Positions 11,801 through 21,016 are shown, counted from the first letter of the stretch. The stretch is DNA of 64,000 bases from Nectonema munidae (GCA_030549495.1 JAUIRK010000947.1:615152-679151); one strand, 5' to 3'. The notes: generated by a model not told the origin, from the sequence alone. Program-made: numbers and translations.

Positions 11801-14800
11801 TTTTAAGCTAAAAATGAAGTGATTTGCTCTATCAATTCGTTTTGAATAAATTTTACCGCTTCTTTTTCACATAATATTTTAATTTTAAACTTTAAAATGG
11901 TAAAGCCTCTTTTATCCCTTGGCTAGGCCGTCATTTAGGTTTAACGAATCGTATTTCAGTCCGCAAGAATAAATTCCGAGTAACAATGTTGGGTTGTCAA
12001 GGAAGCATGGAAGGTTATTGTTTATCAGAGGATAATGCTGATGATGGCACCAACATTCAAAGTTTCTTGTAGACATGCCGTAAAGAAAGATGTCTTTCAA
12101 AATGATAACAATGCTTTCCCTCACTCATTAGAAGTAAAAAGTGTTTGTCGTGAAAAAAAAACAGGCACAAACAATTCATTAAACTTCCTTCTTCTTCGTC
12201 GTCTTCTTCACCTAGCACAAAGCGATGCTTCTCTCTGTACAACAAAGTTTCTTAAACTTTTTCATCTTCTATTTTGCACAACCTTTCGATGAGAGTGCAA
12301 AGTGTATGATGCAATCCCTCTTCCTCACAGATCACAAGAGTGTGTGCCGATTAACACGCACTCTTGCGCGCATCTTCCTGTCATCATAAAAATGTCAACT
12401 TAAGTATAAAAATTTGACCTGATTTGCATAAAATTTTGTCGGTCAAACTTTTTCCAAATTATCTCATTTTGCAGCCTATTTCTTTGTGCAAGCATTCTTT
12501 TTCCAGTATTGCAAAAAACATCATTGCATCTTGAAGAATTTCCTAATTGTCGAAATTGCAATCATAAAAAAAAAGGCTGTGAACGAAATATGCTTGTAAT
12601 CACGTGTGGAGGAGATTTGGACATGGAAAACTTTTCTTTTTCAAAATTTCGTTATGATGCGAAAAGAAATATAATCTTTGTTTTTCTTTTATTTCATTCG
12701 GTGGTTGTGAGATGTCGGAGTCAAATTTACACAAATAACTCATACTTCATAAGTTTGAGCATCCGCTGCAACTTTACTAGGATTGGCCAAAGGACAAAAA
12801 AATTTGTCAAATTGCTCTTCTAAAAAATTTGTGAAATGGCTCTTTTAAAAATTTGTCAAATGGCTCTTTTAAAAATTTGTCAAATGGCTCTTTTAAAAAT
12901 TTGTCAAATGGCTCTTTTAAAAATTTGTCAAATGGCTCTTCTAGAAAATTTTAGAATTTTTTTAAATACACCACTGTCAAATCTCGATAAGGTAAAATCC
13001 AATAATACAGAAACGTTTCTATTCGAATGAAATGCCCATAAAAATACTAGCTGGAATATAAATTCACGTAAACTTTCGTTTTCAAGAGTCAAATTTTTAC
13101 AAAACGCTTTAAATGATATGAAAGTTCGTGCAAAAAGAAAAGTGGACACTTAATTTTCGAAAACAAAGGTTTTTTTTTCGATAAATTTCAATACCACTTA
13201 AAAGCGGATTATTTTTATTTTTATTTTATAGGACAGATTTGTAATAAAAGATTATCTTACACAACTGAGAAAGTTTCTTTCAAAGTGTGTTTCGCGCTAT
13301 CCTTAATCTAATCGCTTTTTTCGAAATGTGTTTGAAAAAAGTTTTTTTAGTTTTTTTGGAGTAACTCTTTTTTTGTGCTTCCCTTCAATAATCGCTCTGT
13401 AGCATTTTATGGCAAAACTAAAACCATCTCACTCTACCCCTTCCTTGAAAATTCGGGAAATTGCGAGTTCCCAAAAATAAAAATGAAGCTATATCAAAAC
13501 TGCTCTATTCCAAGATAACGATAGCTTGCATCGAACTATAGCAAAGAAGGTTTTATATTCGATTCGAAAGCGAGACCTCATGGCTTGAAAGCCAGCTACA
13601 TAGAAAACTTATTATCTAGAAAACATGTAGCATATTCCTGTATCCACGATTTAATTGATGCGAGAGATCATTTTTAATTTGATTTTTTTAGAAAAAGTGC
13701 TGATGAGAAGAAGACTTCAATTAGTCAAATTTTGCCAATCGTAAGTCCATCGGACAGACTGCCTTTGCCTTCAAAATACAATGAGTTGTTGGAAATTTTC
13801 AAGTGTTCTGATAACATTGTGCAAATATATCATAACAGATGTGAAACTTGTTGGTTTCCCAAGTTGAAAGCTGGAGTTGAAAAAATGCGCAGAAGGTTTT
13901 CTTCTTAAATATGTTATATATTCTAATAACTTATAAATATTGGATATTGAAACATCTTTATTATATGCGTACCATTTTTATTAATTTATTTGCAGAAATT
14001 TTGAGAAAAAGCACATTAGCCAGATGAAAACAGTTTTTCCTGACTCCTATGATTTGAGAATCGAAAGGCTAGGTGCGAGAGCAAAATTCTTAGATGGTTT
14101 CAATTCTCACGATTTTGAACTAACTATCAAGCCTAAGTTAAATAATGCAAGTAAGTTACACTTCTTTGACATGAATTTCAAATATCATTCAACAATTTAT
14201 TTAAAAATAGCATTACCCTTGTTAATTGTATCAATGGATTGCAAATGCGATTTTGATTTTCCTTGGTTTAATACATTATTATTTAGCATCTTTGGCTAAA
14301 ATATTCATTTTGGCGAATTTTTGAAGTTATTGGATCAAAAATCCAAATTTTTCTAGGCATTATTTCTTGGGCTAATAACAGCTACTTTTAAGTTGTATAT
14401 ATTTATTTTTATTTCATGTTTAGGATTTTTCTTTGACATTCAAGAGCATCCAACTTCAAAATGTCGTATGCATATTACCTTTTTCCTGTTCTTCTTATGA
14501 ACGAGAAACCAAGAATAAAATCTTATTAAATTTGTAAAAAAAAATGTTGAGCCTTTTTACAAGAAATATTACAACCAAACTAAAGACACAGCTAAAAGAA
14601 CTGTAACAGAATTTATTGCAGAAATTATTGATTTTACTTCGATTGGAGTTAGCTAGTTTTAGCGATCTGACAACCTAAATACAACCTTGTACATCAGGTA
14701 GAATCAAAAAATATTATATAAAGATTTGATGTGAAAAGAGAGGACACATTTTTTTACTTCGTATAATTCAGTAGAATGCAATTTGTTTTTTTTTCATTGA

Positions 14801-17800
14801 CATTTGCAATATGCTTAGTTATCTTATCATTTAATTAATTATTTTGTTAGTTAGTAAGTTATCACAAGATTTGCATAATTTTATTCCGTACAATTTTTTT
14901 TCTAAAATAAAATTGTGTAAATTTTTTTGATAATTTTTAGATGCCCAAAAAAATGAATTCGGCTCTATGGAAATATCCAAAAGAAAATCTATTTTTCGAC
15001 ATGGCTTAATTAACATCGTTAAAAAGTTTCACCAGGTTTTTTTTATTTCAAATGCACGCGATTCTTTGATGATAAACGATTATTTTTCAGCAATTTCTGA
15101 AATCCTTGCCCTATCAAACTTCTTTAAAATTTTCGGAAGGGCCCATCCTAAATTGGCATCCTAATTTCAAAATCGATTCCATTGATGACGTTGAACAAGC
15201 TTCAATTCCCAGTCCTCCTACCAATGAAAGTGTTTCCACTGTTTCTGACGTTTTGAGCAAAGTGGAAAAGTGTTTGAGCCCACGTGTAAGTTTTCAACTT
15301 TAAATGAATGGACACAAATTGGTAACTTTGACAATACACCTTGAATCATTTCAACTTTAGCCTGCGCTTTATTAAGGCATTTTCCTTTATTTTGTTTTTA
15401 ATATGCAACACCTATTATCATCTGAGTTTAGCAAAATTAAAAAAATATCAAGAAATGAAGACAAAATTTACTAGTGCTTTAAGGACAAATAAAAATAAAA
15501 TCATCGGCTTTAAGTATATAAAACCCCATTGAAAAAGATAATCGAATGCTTCGTTTTCAAAAACATCATGGCCTTAAAGCGTCGTTTTTAACCTATCCAA
15601 AAGTTAAATTCCCAAAATTAAATATTTTTGGACATTTTTACAAGTCCATAAATATATATATGCGTTTGGTAATATTAAAATAATTACCTTTCATCCAAAT
15701 ATAATTTATCATTTGACTTTAAAGGTCCAGTGGAGCTTCATAACTTTGGTATTTTCAAGTTTTCAAAACCACTTTTTTGATATACATCAAATCAATAACT
15801 AATAAGTCAATAACGCATTATAATTAATCAATATTTTAGTCCTAATTATGTTCTATCTATAATATAAAATCTAAACTTACCAATCTAACTTTTTGATTGT
15901 TATATAAGAAATAGCAAAAATTTAAACAAATGCATGCTTTTTATAATATAAATTTTATCAAGTAAGTACCCTGGAATCCCTATTAACCAAAATAAGATGA
16001 TAAGTGATTTAAAATGACAAAGTGTATATAATTTATGTAGCTTTAAAAAAGATGCCTTCCATGTATCATTTGAACTTCAAAATCACAAATTTTATAGCTT
16101 TAATTTTTTTTAATATAATTGATGCAAAACTATTTAGTTGATATCGAAAATCAATAACGGATTGTAGTGAATCAATCAATATTTTTGTGTTGATTGTTGT
16201 CTTTTTATTTGTGCAAGTGTGTGTCTTATTTTTATGGGTAGTGTTTGCTCTGATTTGTCGCGGCAAAATGAACCTTATTAGGTTTAAATATAGAGAGATA
16301 AATTGTGACAGATTGTGTGCGTGTATATTTTTATTTAGGCCTGTTTGATCTTGTTTTTCTTCATTTTTTTGGCGAGTGTGATGTAAAAGTGTGTTATCAT
16401 CGTCAAATAATGTTTTTCATGTGCCTTTGTCGTTTAGTAACGTGATAGAGATGATTTAGTGGGTGTTGTTAGTTTGCGGTTTTGTCTCTTAGGTTTCATG
16501 TATGTATATTAATGTGTTTTTGGATGGGAATTATAAATTTTTCTGTGTGTAGGTGTTGTGTGTCGGTGTCTAATATGAGGCCTGTTGCTATACGCAATGC
16601 TGTGTTTTGAATGGTTTGTAAATTTGTTTTGTTGGATTGTGATATAATCTTACTCCATTTTATGCCGTATTCTATTATAGGAGGTGTAATGTTTTTATTG
16701 GTGATGATTGGTTAATGCTCAATGACATTTAGTCTCTTGTGTGTACTTGTTGTATGTGATCTTGAGGTCAAATAATATTACAAGAATTTTGGATGTTTAT
16801 TTGTGTTGATCAAATTGTTGTTTATTGTAAGGTTGAGTCTTGTGTTGTGTTCAGTGTGTGCTTGAGTGAATAAAGTTGACTGTGATTTGCTAGTGTTGTG
16901 TACTAAGTCATTATTTTAAGCCATTTGTGTATGATGTTCAAGTTTGTTTGCATGTTGTCTTCAGCTAATTTAATATTTGGACTAGTTGATGTGACGGTGA
17001 TTTGATCGGCGTATGTAATTAGGTTGACTTGATTATTGCTAGATGGTGGAAGATGTAATTTTTTTGGAGATATCGTATACATCACTAGTGTATACGTAGA
17101 ACTGCATTTTAATATTCAAAACTTAGTCAGGCGAAAATGAAAAAATACCTCAAACTTTCTTACCTAGACTCAACGAGCTCTTTCTCTTTTGAAAGCGAGT
17201 AGTGCGGACTCAACGCCAGCATCGTCTCCTTCTTCTTCTCCCATTTCCTCTCCCTTCACAACTCCCAAATCCATCAGAACCAGTCTTGACGCCCGCCCAA
17301 AGTCTCCTCACTTAAAAGGAATTTCTCAATCTCTTATCGATAGGGTGAGGGCGTTTTTAGATTAATTTTTATACGAAGTTTGACAATCGTGGATCGCCTT
17401 TTTATATTGTGCCATCCTTCCTTCACTTGAGGTTACCCCATCTTTTTAAAACCTTTTTTATTGTAATTTTTTGTCTTTACTTTTTCAACAATATCATTAA
17501 AAAATGTTTGAAAATGATTGTTTATATTTATACGTGAGATGACTCAAGTCTCAAGTCAACGTAGAAGGCCGTGTACAACGCAATCACTTTGAAAATCCAA
17601 TTGATTTGGTTGCTTGGTTTTTTTCAATATGTCTTGAGAATCCTGTTTCGCAAAGTTATGTCGATGAAACAGGAACCAAATTTTGGGGATAATATTTTTA
17701 AAGTTCAACAAACTTTTTTTCAGTACCAAGATATATTTAAAACCTTTTTATCTATATTATTGGAAATTTTTAAATTTGTTTTTCATTTTTAATACTTTGA

Positions 17801-20800
17801 AAAAAAAATAAGTGTTTATTCATTTTGGGTATTTTCAGCCTACCTACGGTCGCTTGAGGATATCTTAGGCCGTCTAGGAGCTAGGGGCATCCTCATTTTG
17901 GAAACCACTCTAATGTAAACGAAAGACTGCATTACACAAAATAAAAAAAATATCGCCAAAAGTTATCTAATTTTTGCGTGTAATTCTTAGCTTTTTTATA
18001 AAAAGGTTTCCATTTTTCAAAAGTCTTTCAGATGCATAGAATTCTTCTTATTGGGTGATCAATAGAAAGGAAAAATTGTATGAAAATTTGATTTCCCCAT
18101 TTCACACTCTACCGTCATTTTGATGATTCAAAGTTATGCCTCAATTTGCATAATGGCTGACAAGTGTTCACCCAATTTCTTAATGGGCCTTTGGAAACGT
18201 AATGTCGGTTTTAGGATTCGTGTAGAATTCGTATTCAAGTTAGTTTTTGCGCAATCGTACATACATACATACATACATTTAAATATACAATTTTTAATGT
18301 TCTTGACACAAAATTCCGTATTTATTTGCATCAATACACGTCTGACACAAAAAACATCTCGCCATAGTACATACACACGAGTATGTACATAGATACATGC
18401 ATGCTATACCGCTATTTTTGAAATTTAAGTGTATGGGTATCTAATATCAATTTGGATGATACTTAATCCGACCTCTTAGTTAACCACAATAATTGTTCCG
18501 CATTAAGAATTGTCTCATTAATAAGTTTAATTCTTTTTTTTTAATTTTAAAAGCTGAAAAATGCTTTTCCAGATAAAAAAGTTGTTTTTTGACATTAAAA
18601 ATCATAGTAAAAAATTTGTAATACTGACTTTTTTCATTCTTTTCTCACTTTTTTTGTTAACATTAGACAGAATTGATGTTAAAACATCTATAAAGTGGAA
18701 AAATCTTTATTTTCCTCACAAAATTTGATAGCATCAAAATAGGAACGCATTTATTTTATAGATGTTTAAGGTTCTGTATCAAAATCTCTATCATTGCTTT
18801 TAAAATTGGACCCAATCAGAAGAGGTTTTTCTTTTAGTTGGGGCAACACTTTTAATAATTTCGTCGTAATTTCAACTTCTATGTAATTTTCAGTTGTCAT
18901 AAGGGATTCTGGTAGCTTCTGAATCAACGTTAGTAGATCTATTTTTGTTGCTTCAGTTTCAAATGTAGAAAGCAAAGATTGATTTTTTCTTCTGTATTAA
19001 GTGAAATAAATTTATCAGGAAAAATTCCTACATCGCTGAATCAATTTTTTATAGTTTGAGATGAAACACTGCTCTAAGCCAAGGGTATAAAATGGATTGC
19101 TTCTCTCATATTTCAACTTTGTGGTTCTTCATCTTCAATAAGTTGCTTTCGATAACTTTCGATAAAACACTTTTTGATTTTACACAAACAAAAACCTTTT
19201 ATATACTTCGATGAAAAGTCGGACTTTAATAAAGTTTAAAAAAAGTGCCGGAGTCTCAATCAAAATATGTCCGCTAAAGTAAAGAATATAAAAAATCGAT
19301 TGGCCCTTTTTGTTCTTTGAAAAAAAAGTTGGCCAGTAAATTGTCGCATTATTAAAAGCGTCTGATTAAAAAATTATCACTGTAGTATACATGTATTCGC
19401 ATGTATGCACGTATGTGGGTATGTATATCTCGGTGTTTTTTGTGTCAGACGTGTATCTCAATACAAATAAATAGGAACATTTGTGCCAAAAATGTCAAAA
19501 AAATGTATATCTATATAATAATAATAAGCAAGTGTGTGTCTGTTTGTCTGTGGCTGGAAGCATTTTGATTGGTTCAATTTATTTATATGCTTTGTATGTA
19601 TTTTTATATGGTGTAATGAGAAAAATACACAGAAAAGTTACAACTATGCTAAAAACAAATAACTCACCACCACACCATATATCACCATTAGCATCTAATC
19701 AGACCATATAAAAAATACACACAAATGATCCTATGTTTCGCAAAATCCTATATTTCGAGAAAAAACACTATCAATCAACCTATGTTTCGAGAAACAAATA
19801 CTTTACCAAGGATCCTATGTTTTGAGCGAAGCGAGAAACGACCACGGAACCGGCTAGTATGTAAGATTGCGCTAACACTAAACTAACCTCAACAACTCTA
19901 ACACTAATGAATAATAATAATTCTACACTAATCTTAACCTTAACAATAAGTTTCCCAAATTTTACACATTAAAGCCCATTTAAAAATTGGCTGAGTGAGC
20001 ACTTCTCCACGAATATGCAAATTGAAGAACAAAATTGAATAGTCAAGATGAGTGGTAGAGTGGTAGTACCCGTCACTGGAAGCAGATCGGAAATTGTTTT
20101 TTGACTGACTGCTCGCCCTTATATTAAGATATCCTAATCTGAGGGCTAACAACAACAACAATATAAATCATCAACAATATATATATTATTGATTTTAAAG
20201 ATACGAGATAAAGAAGCTTGCAAAATTGAGTTGCACATGATGGCAAACTCTGATGAAGAAAAAGAAATCAAAATGCTAACTTACATTCCCCAATTTCTCC
20301 GAATTCTGCGATCTTTATTTCTTTTTGAGAATAAAGCGGCTCTGCCTCTCACACATGTCAGTAAAAAAATCTTAGAAAGTTTCACTTCCACCCTCTCACA
20401 TGGTAAGCTTCTTTATTTTTTTGGGTTTATCGTAAAATTAAAAAAAATAATTTATTTAGCATAATTATATTTCTAACTAACTGAGTAAGGATTTTTCGCC
20501 ATAAAATTTGTATTTTTTTCCAGTATAATACTTATAACATATACTACTGACAAATTAACCAACTCACTAAATAACTGACTAAATTGTTATAAGATGGAAA
20601 ACTAAATGATTTGATTTAACCGCCTGACGAACGACTAGATTACCCAGAAGGTATCTAAAATTTAAAGGAGTTATATAGTATTTATAAAATCGATAGCATG
20701 TCACTCATTTGTTAATTGTTTAAATTCCATAATCCAACTTTTGAGGTCCAAATTATTGAGGGATGACTATGTTTTAATTTATTGCAAAGAGTAGAAAGAC

Positions 20801-21016
20801 ATTGTCTTTTGATGAAACACTGAAATTATTTCTTCCTAATTTTCAAATATTTTAGCCGAAGTGTATCCGATACTCAAGAAGATTTCCGAGAGCATTCCTG
20901 AATGGTTCACCATGATCGAAATTCGAAACGACACGTACTGCAAGATTGATAAGTCTAAGGATATCAATCCCTACATCCAAATGTTCAAGCAAAAATTGGA
21001 TTTAATGCAAAAATAA
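5389..21016 (+). CDS. CDT1: CDT1 DNA replication licensing factor, ten exons placed
   Basis: CDT1 (fly 'double parked') loads the MCM2-7 helicase onto origin-bound ORC/CDC6 in G1, and is held in check by geminin and by CRL4-Cdt2 degradation. Exons: 5389-5854, 9299-9499, 10135-about 10316, 13692-13895, 13996-14150, 14941-15035, 15091-15285, 17168-17344, 20201-20402, 20856-21016. Phases agree across all junctions from 13692 on. Recalled vertebrate CDT1 matches over the core (LPLPSKYNELLEIF; HNRCETCWFPKLKAGVEKMR; NWHPNFKIDSIDDVE) and the C-terminal winged helix (IPEWFTMIEIRNDTYCKID). The placed part is about 679 residues, near the size of fly Dup. The N-terminal third is disordered-looking and rich in SP/TP sites. 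The first exon is not located: the frame is open back to an ATG at 5357, but a good acceptor (TTTAACAG) at 5381-5388 suggests an upstream exon. The degron PIP box expected at the N-terminus was not found. Confidence 0.92.
5987..6010. repeat. (AC)12 microsatellite
   Basis: Uninterrupted alternating AC inside repeat copy A. The same spot in copy C carries an ACAT microsatellite instead. Confidence 0.95.
6032..6169. mobile_element. intact-looking piggyBac MITE with the same ends as the element at 61767
   Basis: TTAA flanks at 6032-6035 and 6166-6169 enclose 130 bp. The ends are CCCATTTACGACCAA and TTGGTCTTAAATGGG, inverted repeats matching at 14 of 15 bases. A perfect subterminal palindrome, TGTTCCCATTTGGGAACA, follows the left end. 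The piggyBac at 61767 begins CCCATTAATGACCAA, so it is the likely source family. Inside are three copies of TCGTCTGC. Confidence 0.85.
6302..6543 (-). CDS. possible minus-strand exon inside a CDT1 intron
   Basis: The minus strand is open from an acceptor (GATATTTTAG, 6544-6553) to a strong donor TTAGA|GTAAGT (GTAAGT at 6301-6296), giving 80 codons that start LLGLSQMNSECEGCDALN and include IPAEPPTLPKK. The donor is close to the consensus. There is no recognised domain, and the lysine-rich middle is suspect. It could be an exon of a nested or overlapping gene, or a chance frame. Confidence 0.3.
7125..7150. repeat. degenerate AGC trinucleotide repeat
   Basis: AGCAGCAGCAGCAACAGCAG with small imperfections, inside a CDT1 intron. 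Confidence 0.8.
7266..7365 (+). mobile_element. hAT-like element end (fragment)
   Basis: The stretch CCAGTGGTTCTCAGAATTTT followed by a GCACGAACCCCTTTCGACC block resembles the left terminus of non-autonomous hAT elements, whose ends typically read CAGTGGTTCTCAA. No matching right end (GAGAACCACTG) was found nearby, so this is probably a truncated copy. The plus-strand frame at 7171-7365 runs across it and is not considered a gene. Confidence 0.35.
7911..7973 (-). CDS. possible short minus-strand exon inside a CDT1 intron
   Basis: Minus-strand reading gives 21 codons, VPLERPKVFSDQDPEIEDGE plus K, between an acceptor ATCATCCAG and a donor AAG|GTACAA, with phase 0 at both ends. The composition is typical of protein and unlike the AT-rich intron around it. 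It could precede the candidate at 6302-6543, which also starts in phase 0. A further open stretch at about 7525-7605 (minus) reads NNSDDDKPDSLVSNGLGLFP and then a stop. None of these is recognised. Confidence 0.3.
8690..8960. repeat. pair of degraded TTAA-MITE fragments, head to head
   Basis: About 8700-8775 carries the internal block in reverse (TTTTTAAAGCAGATAATTTT). About 8866-8960 carries it forward (AATGAGACACTGATATCTCA, then AAAATCATCTGCTTTAAG). Terminal TTAA sites are lost. The arrangement matches the pair near 4681-4939. Confidence 0.45.
9095..9225. mobile_element. TTAA-flanked MITE, diverged relative
   Basis: TTAA at 9095-9098 and at 9222-9225. The left end CACGTTAACGATCAGAATAA and the inverse of the right end (CCGCTTAACAACCAGAG) are similar imperfect inverted repeats. 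The inside carries AAAGCAGATGATTTG and ATCAGACGATC, the family core in both orientations. It is a nested or older member of the piggyBac MITE group. Confidence 0.55.
9299..9499 (+). CDS. CDT1: CDT1 exon: CDK/cyclin-type motifs
   Basis: Acceptor TTTTGTTTAG, donor AGCGAG|GTTTTC. It is 67 codons, phase 0 at both ends, so it joins the 5389-5854 exon without shift. The protein starts TTPFINFSAHILHQTPKSAK and includes GDSPRKSLLKSRLAERF. SPRK is a full CDK consensus, and KSLL fits the [RK]xL cyclin-docking pattern. The remainder is serine-rich. Confidence 0.8.
9630..9912 (+). repeat. dispersed repeat family R, copy B (uninterrupted)
   Basis: This copy runs from TTGTTCCTCAATTTGCATAA through TAATACACGTCTGACACAAA to CAGCGATATAGCCC. 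It preserves the empty sites for both the MITE seen in copy A (TTGTATTTTAATACACG) and the Helitron-like insert seen in copy D (GGTTACATTTTTTGACATT). It lies in a CDT1 intron. Confidence 0.75.
10135..10316 (+). CDS. CDT1: CDT1 exon: linker before the core domain (3' edge uncertain)
   Basis: Acceptor GTATTTTGCAG, phase 0. It encodes FDSPRKSLEKIKIEKDSYKS, then a basic/acidic linker ending near KHDESCLT. The next exon needs a codon split after two bases, which two donors satisfy: AAC|GTATTA (end 10316, chosen) or ATAA|GTTAAA (end 10277). Neither is strong. DSPRKSL repeats a motif of the previous exon. Confidence 0.65.
10388..10680. repeat. fold-back-like element of degenerate ACATTTGGCCGAA units
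   Basis: The left part holds a series of about 16-bp units (GGACAATTGGCCGAT, ATACATTTGGTGGAATGG, ACATTTAGTTGACGG, ATATTTGGCCGAAC). The right part ends with the inverse, CCGTTCGGCTAAATGTTCGG. The inverted arrangement of short direct repeats resembles fold-back elements. The open frame at 10378-10632 (minus) is a by-product. Confidence 0.5.
10681..12795. other. CDT1 intron sequence without recognised features
   Basis: AT-rich. Frames at 11912-12124, 12035-12292, 12057-12245 and 12509-12823 overlap on both strands, lack domains and mostly lack splice context. A polypyrimidine stretch near 12185-12215 (CTTCTTCTTCG) is low-complexity. Nothing is called here. Confidence 0.4.
12797..12953. repeat. 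24-bp tandem repeat, about six copies
   Basis: The unit AAATGGCTCTTTTAAAAATT plus TGTC repeats head to tail. Copies between 12833 and 12940 are nearly perfect and the outer ones diverge. Because 24 is a multiple of three it creates a repeated peptide frame (MALLKICQ), but there is no sign that this is translated. It lies in a CDT1 intron. Confidence 0.9.
13692..13895 (+). CDS. CDT1: CDT1 exon: start of the geminin-binding core
   Basis: Acceptor GATTTTTTTAG; the first base completes a split codon. Donor AGAAG|GTTTTC leaves two bases. The protein includes SDRLPLPSKYNELLEIF and HNRCETCWFPKLKAGVEKMR, which line up with the vertebrate CDT1 segment that begins LPYKYQVLAEMF and includes HNRSETPTFAKVQRGVQDM. 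This start of the conserved CDT1 fold contacts geminin. Confidence 0.93.
13996..14150 (+). CDS. CDT1: CDT1 exon: core domain, second part
   Basis: Acceptor TTTATTTGCAG after a 100-bp intron; donor GCAA|GTAAGT is consensus. The split codon reads AG+A (Arg). It encodes NFEKKHISQMKTVFPDSYDL and then FNSHDFELTIKPKLNNA, matching vertebrate QIKTVYPASY and YQLTIEPLL. It ends in phase 1. Confidence 0.95.
14941..15035 (+). CDS. CDT1: CDT1 exon: core domain helix
   Basis: Acceptor GATAATTTTTAG, donor CACCAG|GTTTTT. It encodes AQKNEFGSMEISKRKSIFRH and then GLINIVKKFHQ, matching the vertebrate stretch [20 protein letters not shown]. Phase 1 in, phase 0 out. The antisense frame at 14831-15016 is a shadow. 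Confidence 0.9.
15091..15285 (+). CDS. CDT1: CDT1 exon: WHPxF region
   Basis: A 55-bp intron precedes it, with acceptor TATTTTTCAG; donor CCACGT|GTAAGT. It is 65 codons, phase 0 at both ends. ILNWHPNFKIDSIDDVEQAS corresponds to vertebrate TRWHPRFNVDEVPDIEPA, and the end VLSKVEKCLSPR to VLARARNLISPR. This closes the geminin-binding core. Confidence 0.95.
15465..15590 (+). repeat. degraded TTAA-MITE copy
   Basis: This carries AAAATCATCGGCTTTAAGTA, CCCCATTGAAAAAGATAATC and TTTTCAAAAACATCATGGCC in the same order as the copies at 719, 1372 and 4809. Both ends are worn. It lies in a CDT1 intron. Confidence 0.45.
16270..17095 (-). mobile_element. LINE fragment (Jockey-like reverse transcriptase), broken
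   Basis: On the minus strand, 17085-16903 encodes NQVNLITYADQITVTS, the reverse-transcriptase palm motif normally YADD (here the second Asp is Gln), followed by NMQTNLNIIHKWLK. Further along (about 16630-16580, another frame) the minus strand reads LQTIQNTALRIATG, typical of the thumb/connection region in Jockey-type non-LTR elements. Frames shift several times, and the 5' part (endonuclease, fingers) is missing. It lies in a CDT1 intron in antisense orientation. The fragment's 3' limit is uncertain, and similar sequence may continue to about 16070. Confidence 0.65.
17168..17344 (+). CDS. CDT1: CDT1 exon: proline/serine linker between core and winged helix
   Basis: Acceptor TTTCTTACCTAG and donor GATAGG|GTGAGG; 59 codons, phase 0 at both ends. 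It encodes TQRALSLLKASSADSTPASS, an SP-rich linker, and PHLKGISQSLIDR, corresponding to vertebrate ALKGVSQDLLERIR at the start of the C-terminal domain. A nearer AG (17194-17195) would break the phase, so the upstream one is chosen. Confidence 0.92.
17345..18125. other. CDT1 intron sequence without recognised features
   Basis: AT-rich. The frame at 17571-17792 is phenylalanine/isoleucine-rich chance sequence. CTACGGTCGCTTGAGGATATCTTAGG near 17845 is less AT-rich but gives no recognisable exon or repeat. Confidence 0.4.
18130..18450 (+). repeat. dispersed repeat family R, copy C with inverted tail
   Basis: It starts GCCTCAATTTGCATAATGG, contains TTTTTGCGCAATCGTACA followed by an ACAT microsatellite, and continues with CAATACACGTCTGACACAAA. 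The final 48 bp (18403-18450) correspond to the end of copy B (9862-9909) but in reverse complement, matching at 41 of 48 bases. Frames on both strands here (18120-18392, 18134-18376) are not genes. Confidence 0.75.
18257..18278. repeat. (ACAT)n microsatellite
   Basis: About five copies of ACAT/CATA inside repeat copy C. Confidence 0.9.
18451..19384. other. CDT1 intron sequence without recognised features
   Basis: AT-rich. A minus-strand frame at 18766-18975 (starts MLSTFETEATKIDLLTLIQK) looks protein-like but has no splice context I can define and no recognised domain. It could be a remnant of a transposon gene. Confidence 0.35.
19385..20060 (-). repeat. dispersed repeat family R, copy D (inverted, interrupted)
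   Basis: In reverse complement this copy runs TTCTTCAATTTGCATATTCG, GTTTAGTGTTAGCGCAATC, then after a break ACATTTTTTTGACATTTTTG and GATACACGTCTGACACAAAA. The break is a 348-bp Helitron-like insert at 19510-19857. Copy B shows the uninterrupted state. Confidence 0.75.
19510..19857 (+). mobile_element. Helitron-like non-autonomous insertion
   Basis: It begins TCTATATAATAATAATAAGC next to an A, and ends GGAACCGGCTAG next to a T, the A|TC...CTAG|T pattern of Helitrons. There is no target duplication. A GC-richer stretch GAGCGAAGCGAGAAACGACC lies just before the 3' end, where a terminal hairpin is expected, although a clean stem is not obvious. The inside holds three copies of CCTATGTTTCG-type motif (19730-19825). 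At 348 bp it has no coding capacity. The frame at 19481-19711 crosses its left end and is not a gene. Confidence 0.6.
20201..20402 (+). CDS. CDT1: CDT1 exon: C-terminal winged helix, first part
   Basis: Acceptor GATTTTAAAG, donor CATG|GTAAGC. Phase 0 in, phase 1 out. It encodes IRDKEACKIELHMMANSDEE, then YIPQFLRILRSLFLFENKAA and HVSKKILESFTSTLSH. The vertebrate counterpart runs IRAKEAQKQLAQMT and [20 protein letters not shown]. This domain binds MCM2-7 during licensing. Confidence 0.95.
20856..21016 (+). CDS. CDT1: CDT1 terminal exon: winged helix end and stop
   Basis: Acceptor CAAATATTTTAG. The split codon G+CC gives Ala. It encodes AEVYPILKKISESIPEWFTM, IEIRNDTYCKIDKSKDINPY and IQMFKQKLDLMQK, then TAA at 21014-21016. 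The vertebrate counterpart includes [20 protein letters not shown]. The domain is complete to its usual end. Confidence 0.95.

Noticed and set aside
12035-12823. Plus-strand frames as extra CDT1 exons
   Set aside because: No similarity to CDT1, no phase-compatible donor/acceptor pairs, and antisense frames of equal length overlap them.
16066-16266. 66-codon minus-strand frame near the LINE fragment
   Set aside because: Threonine/lysine/isoleucine-rich low-complexity sequence; likely part of or next to the degraded LINE, not a gene.
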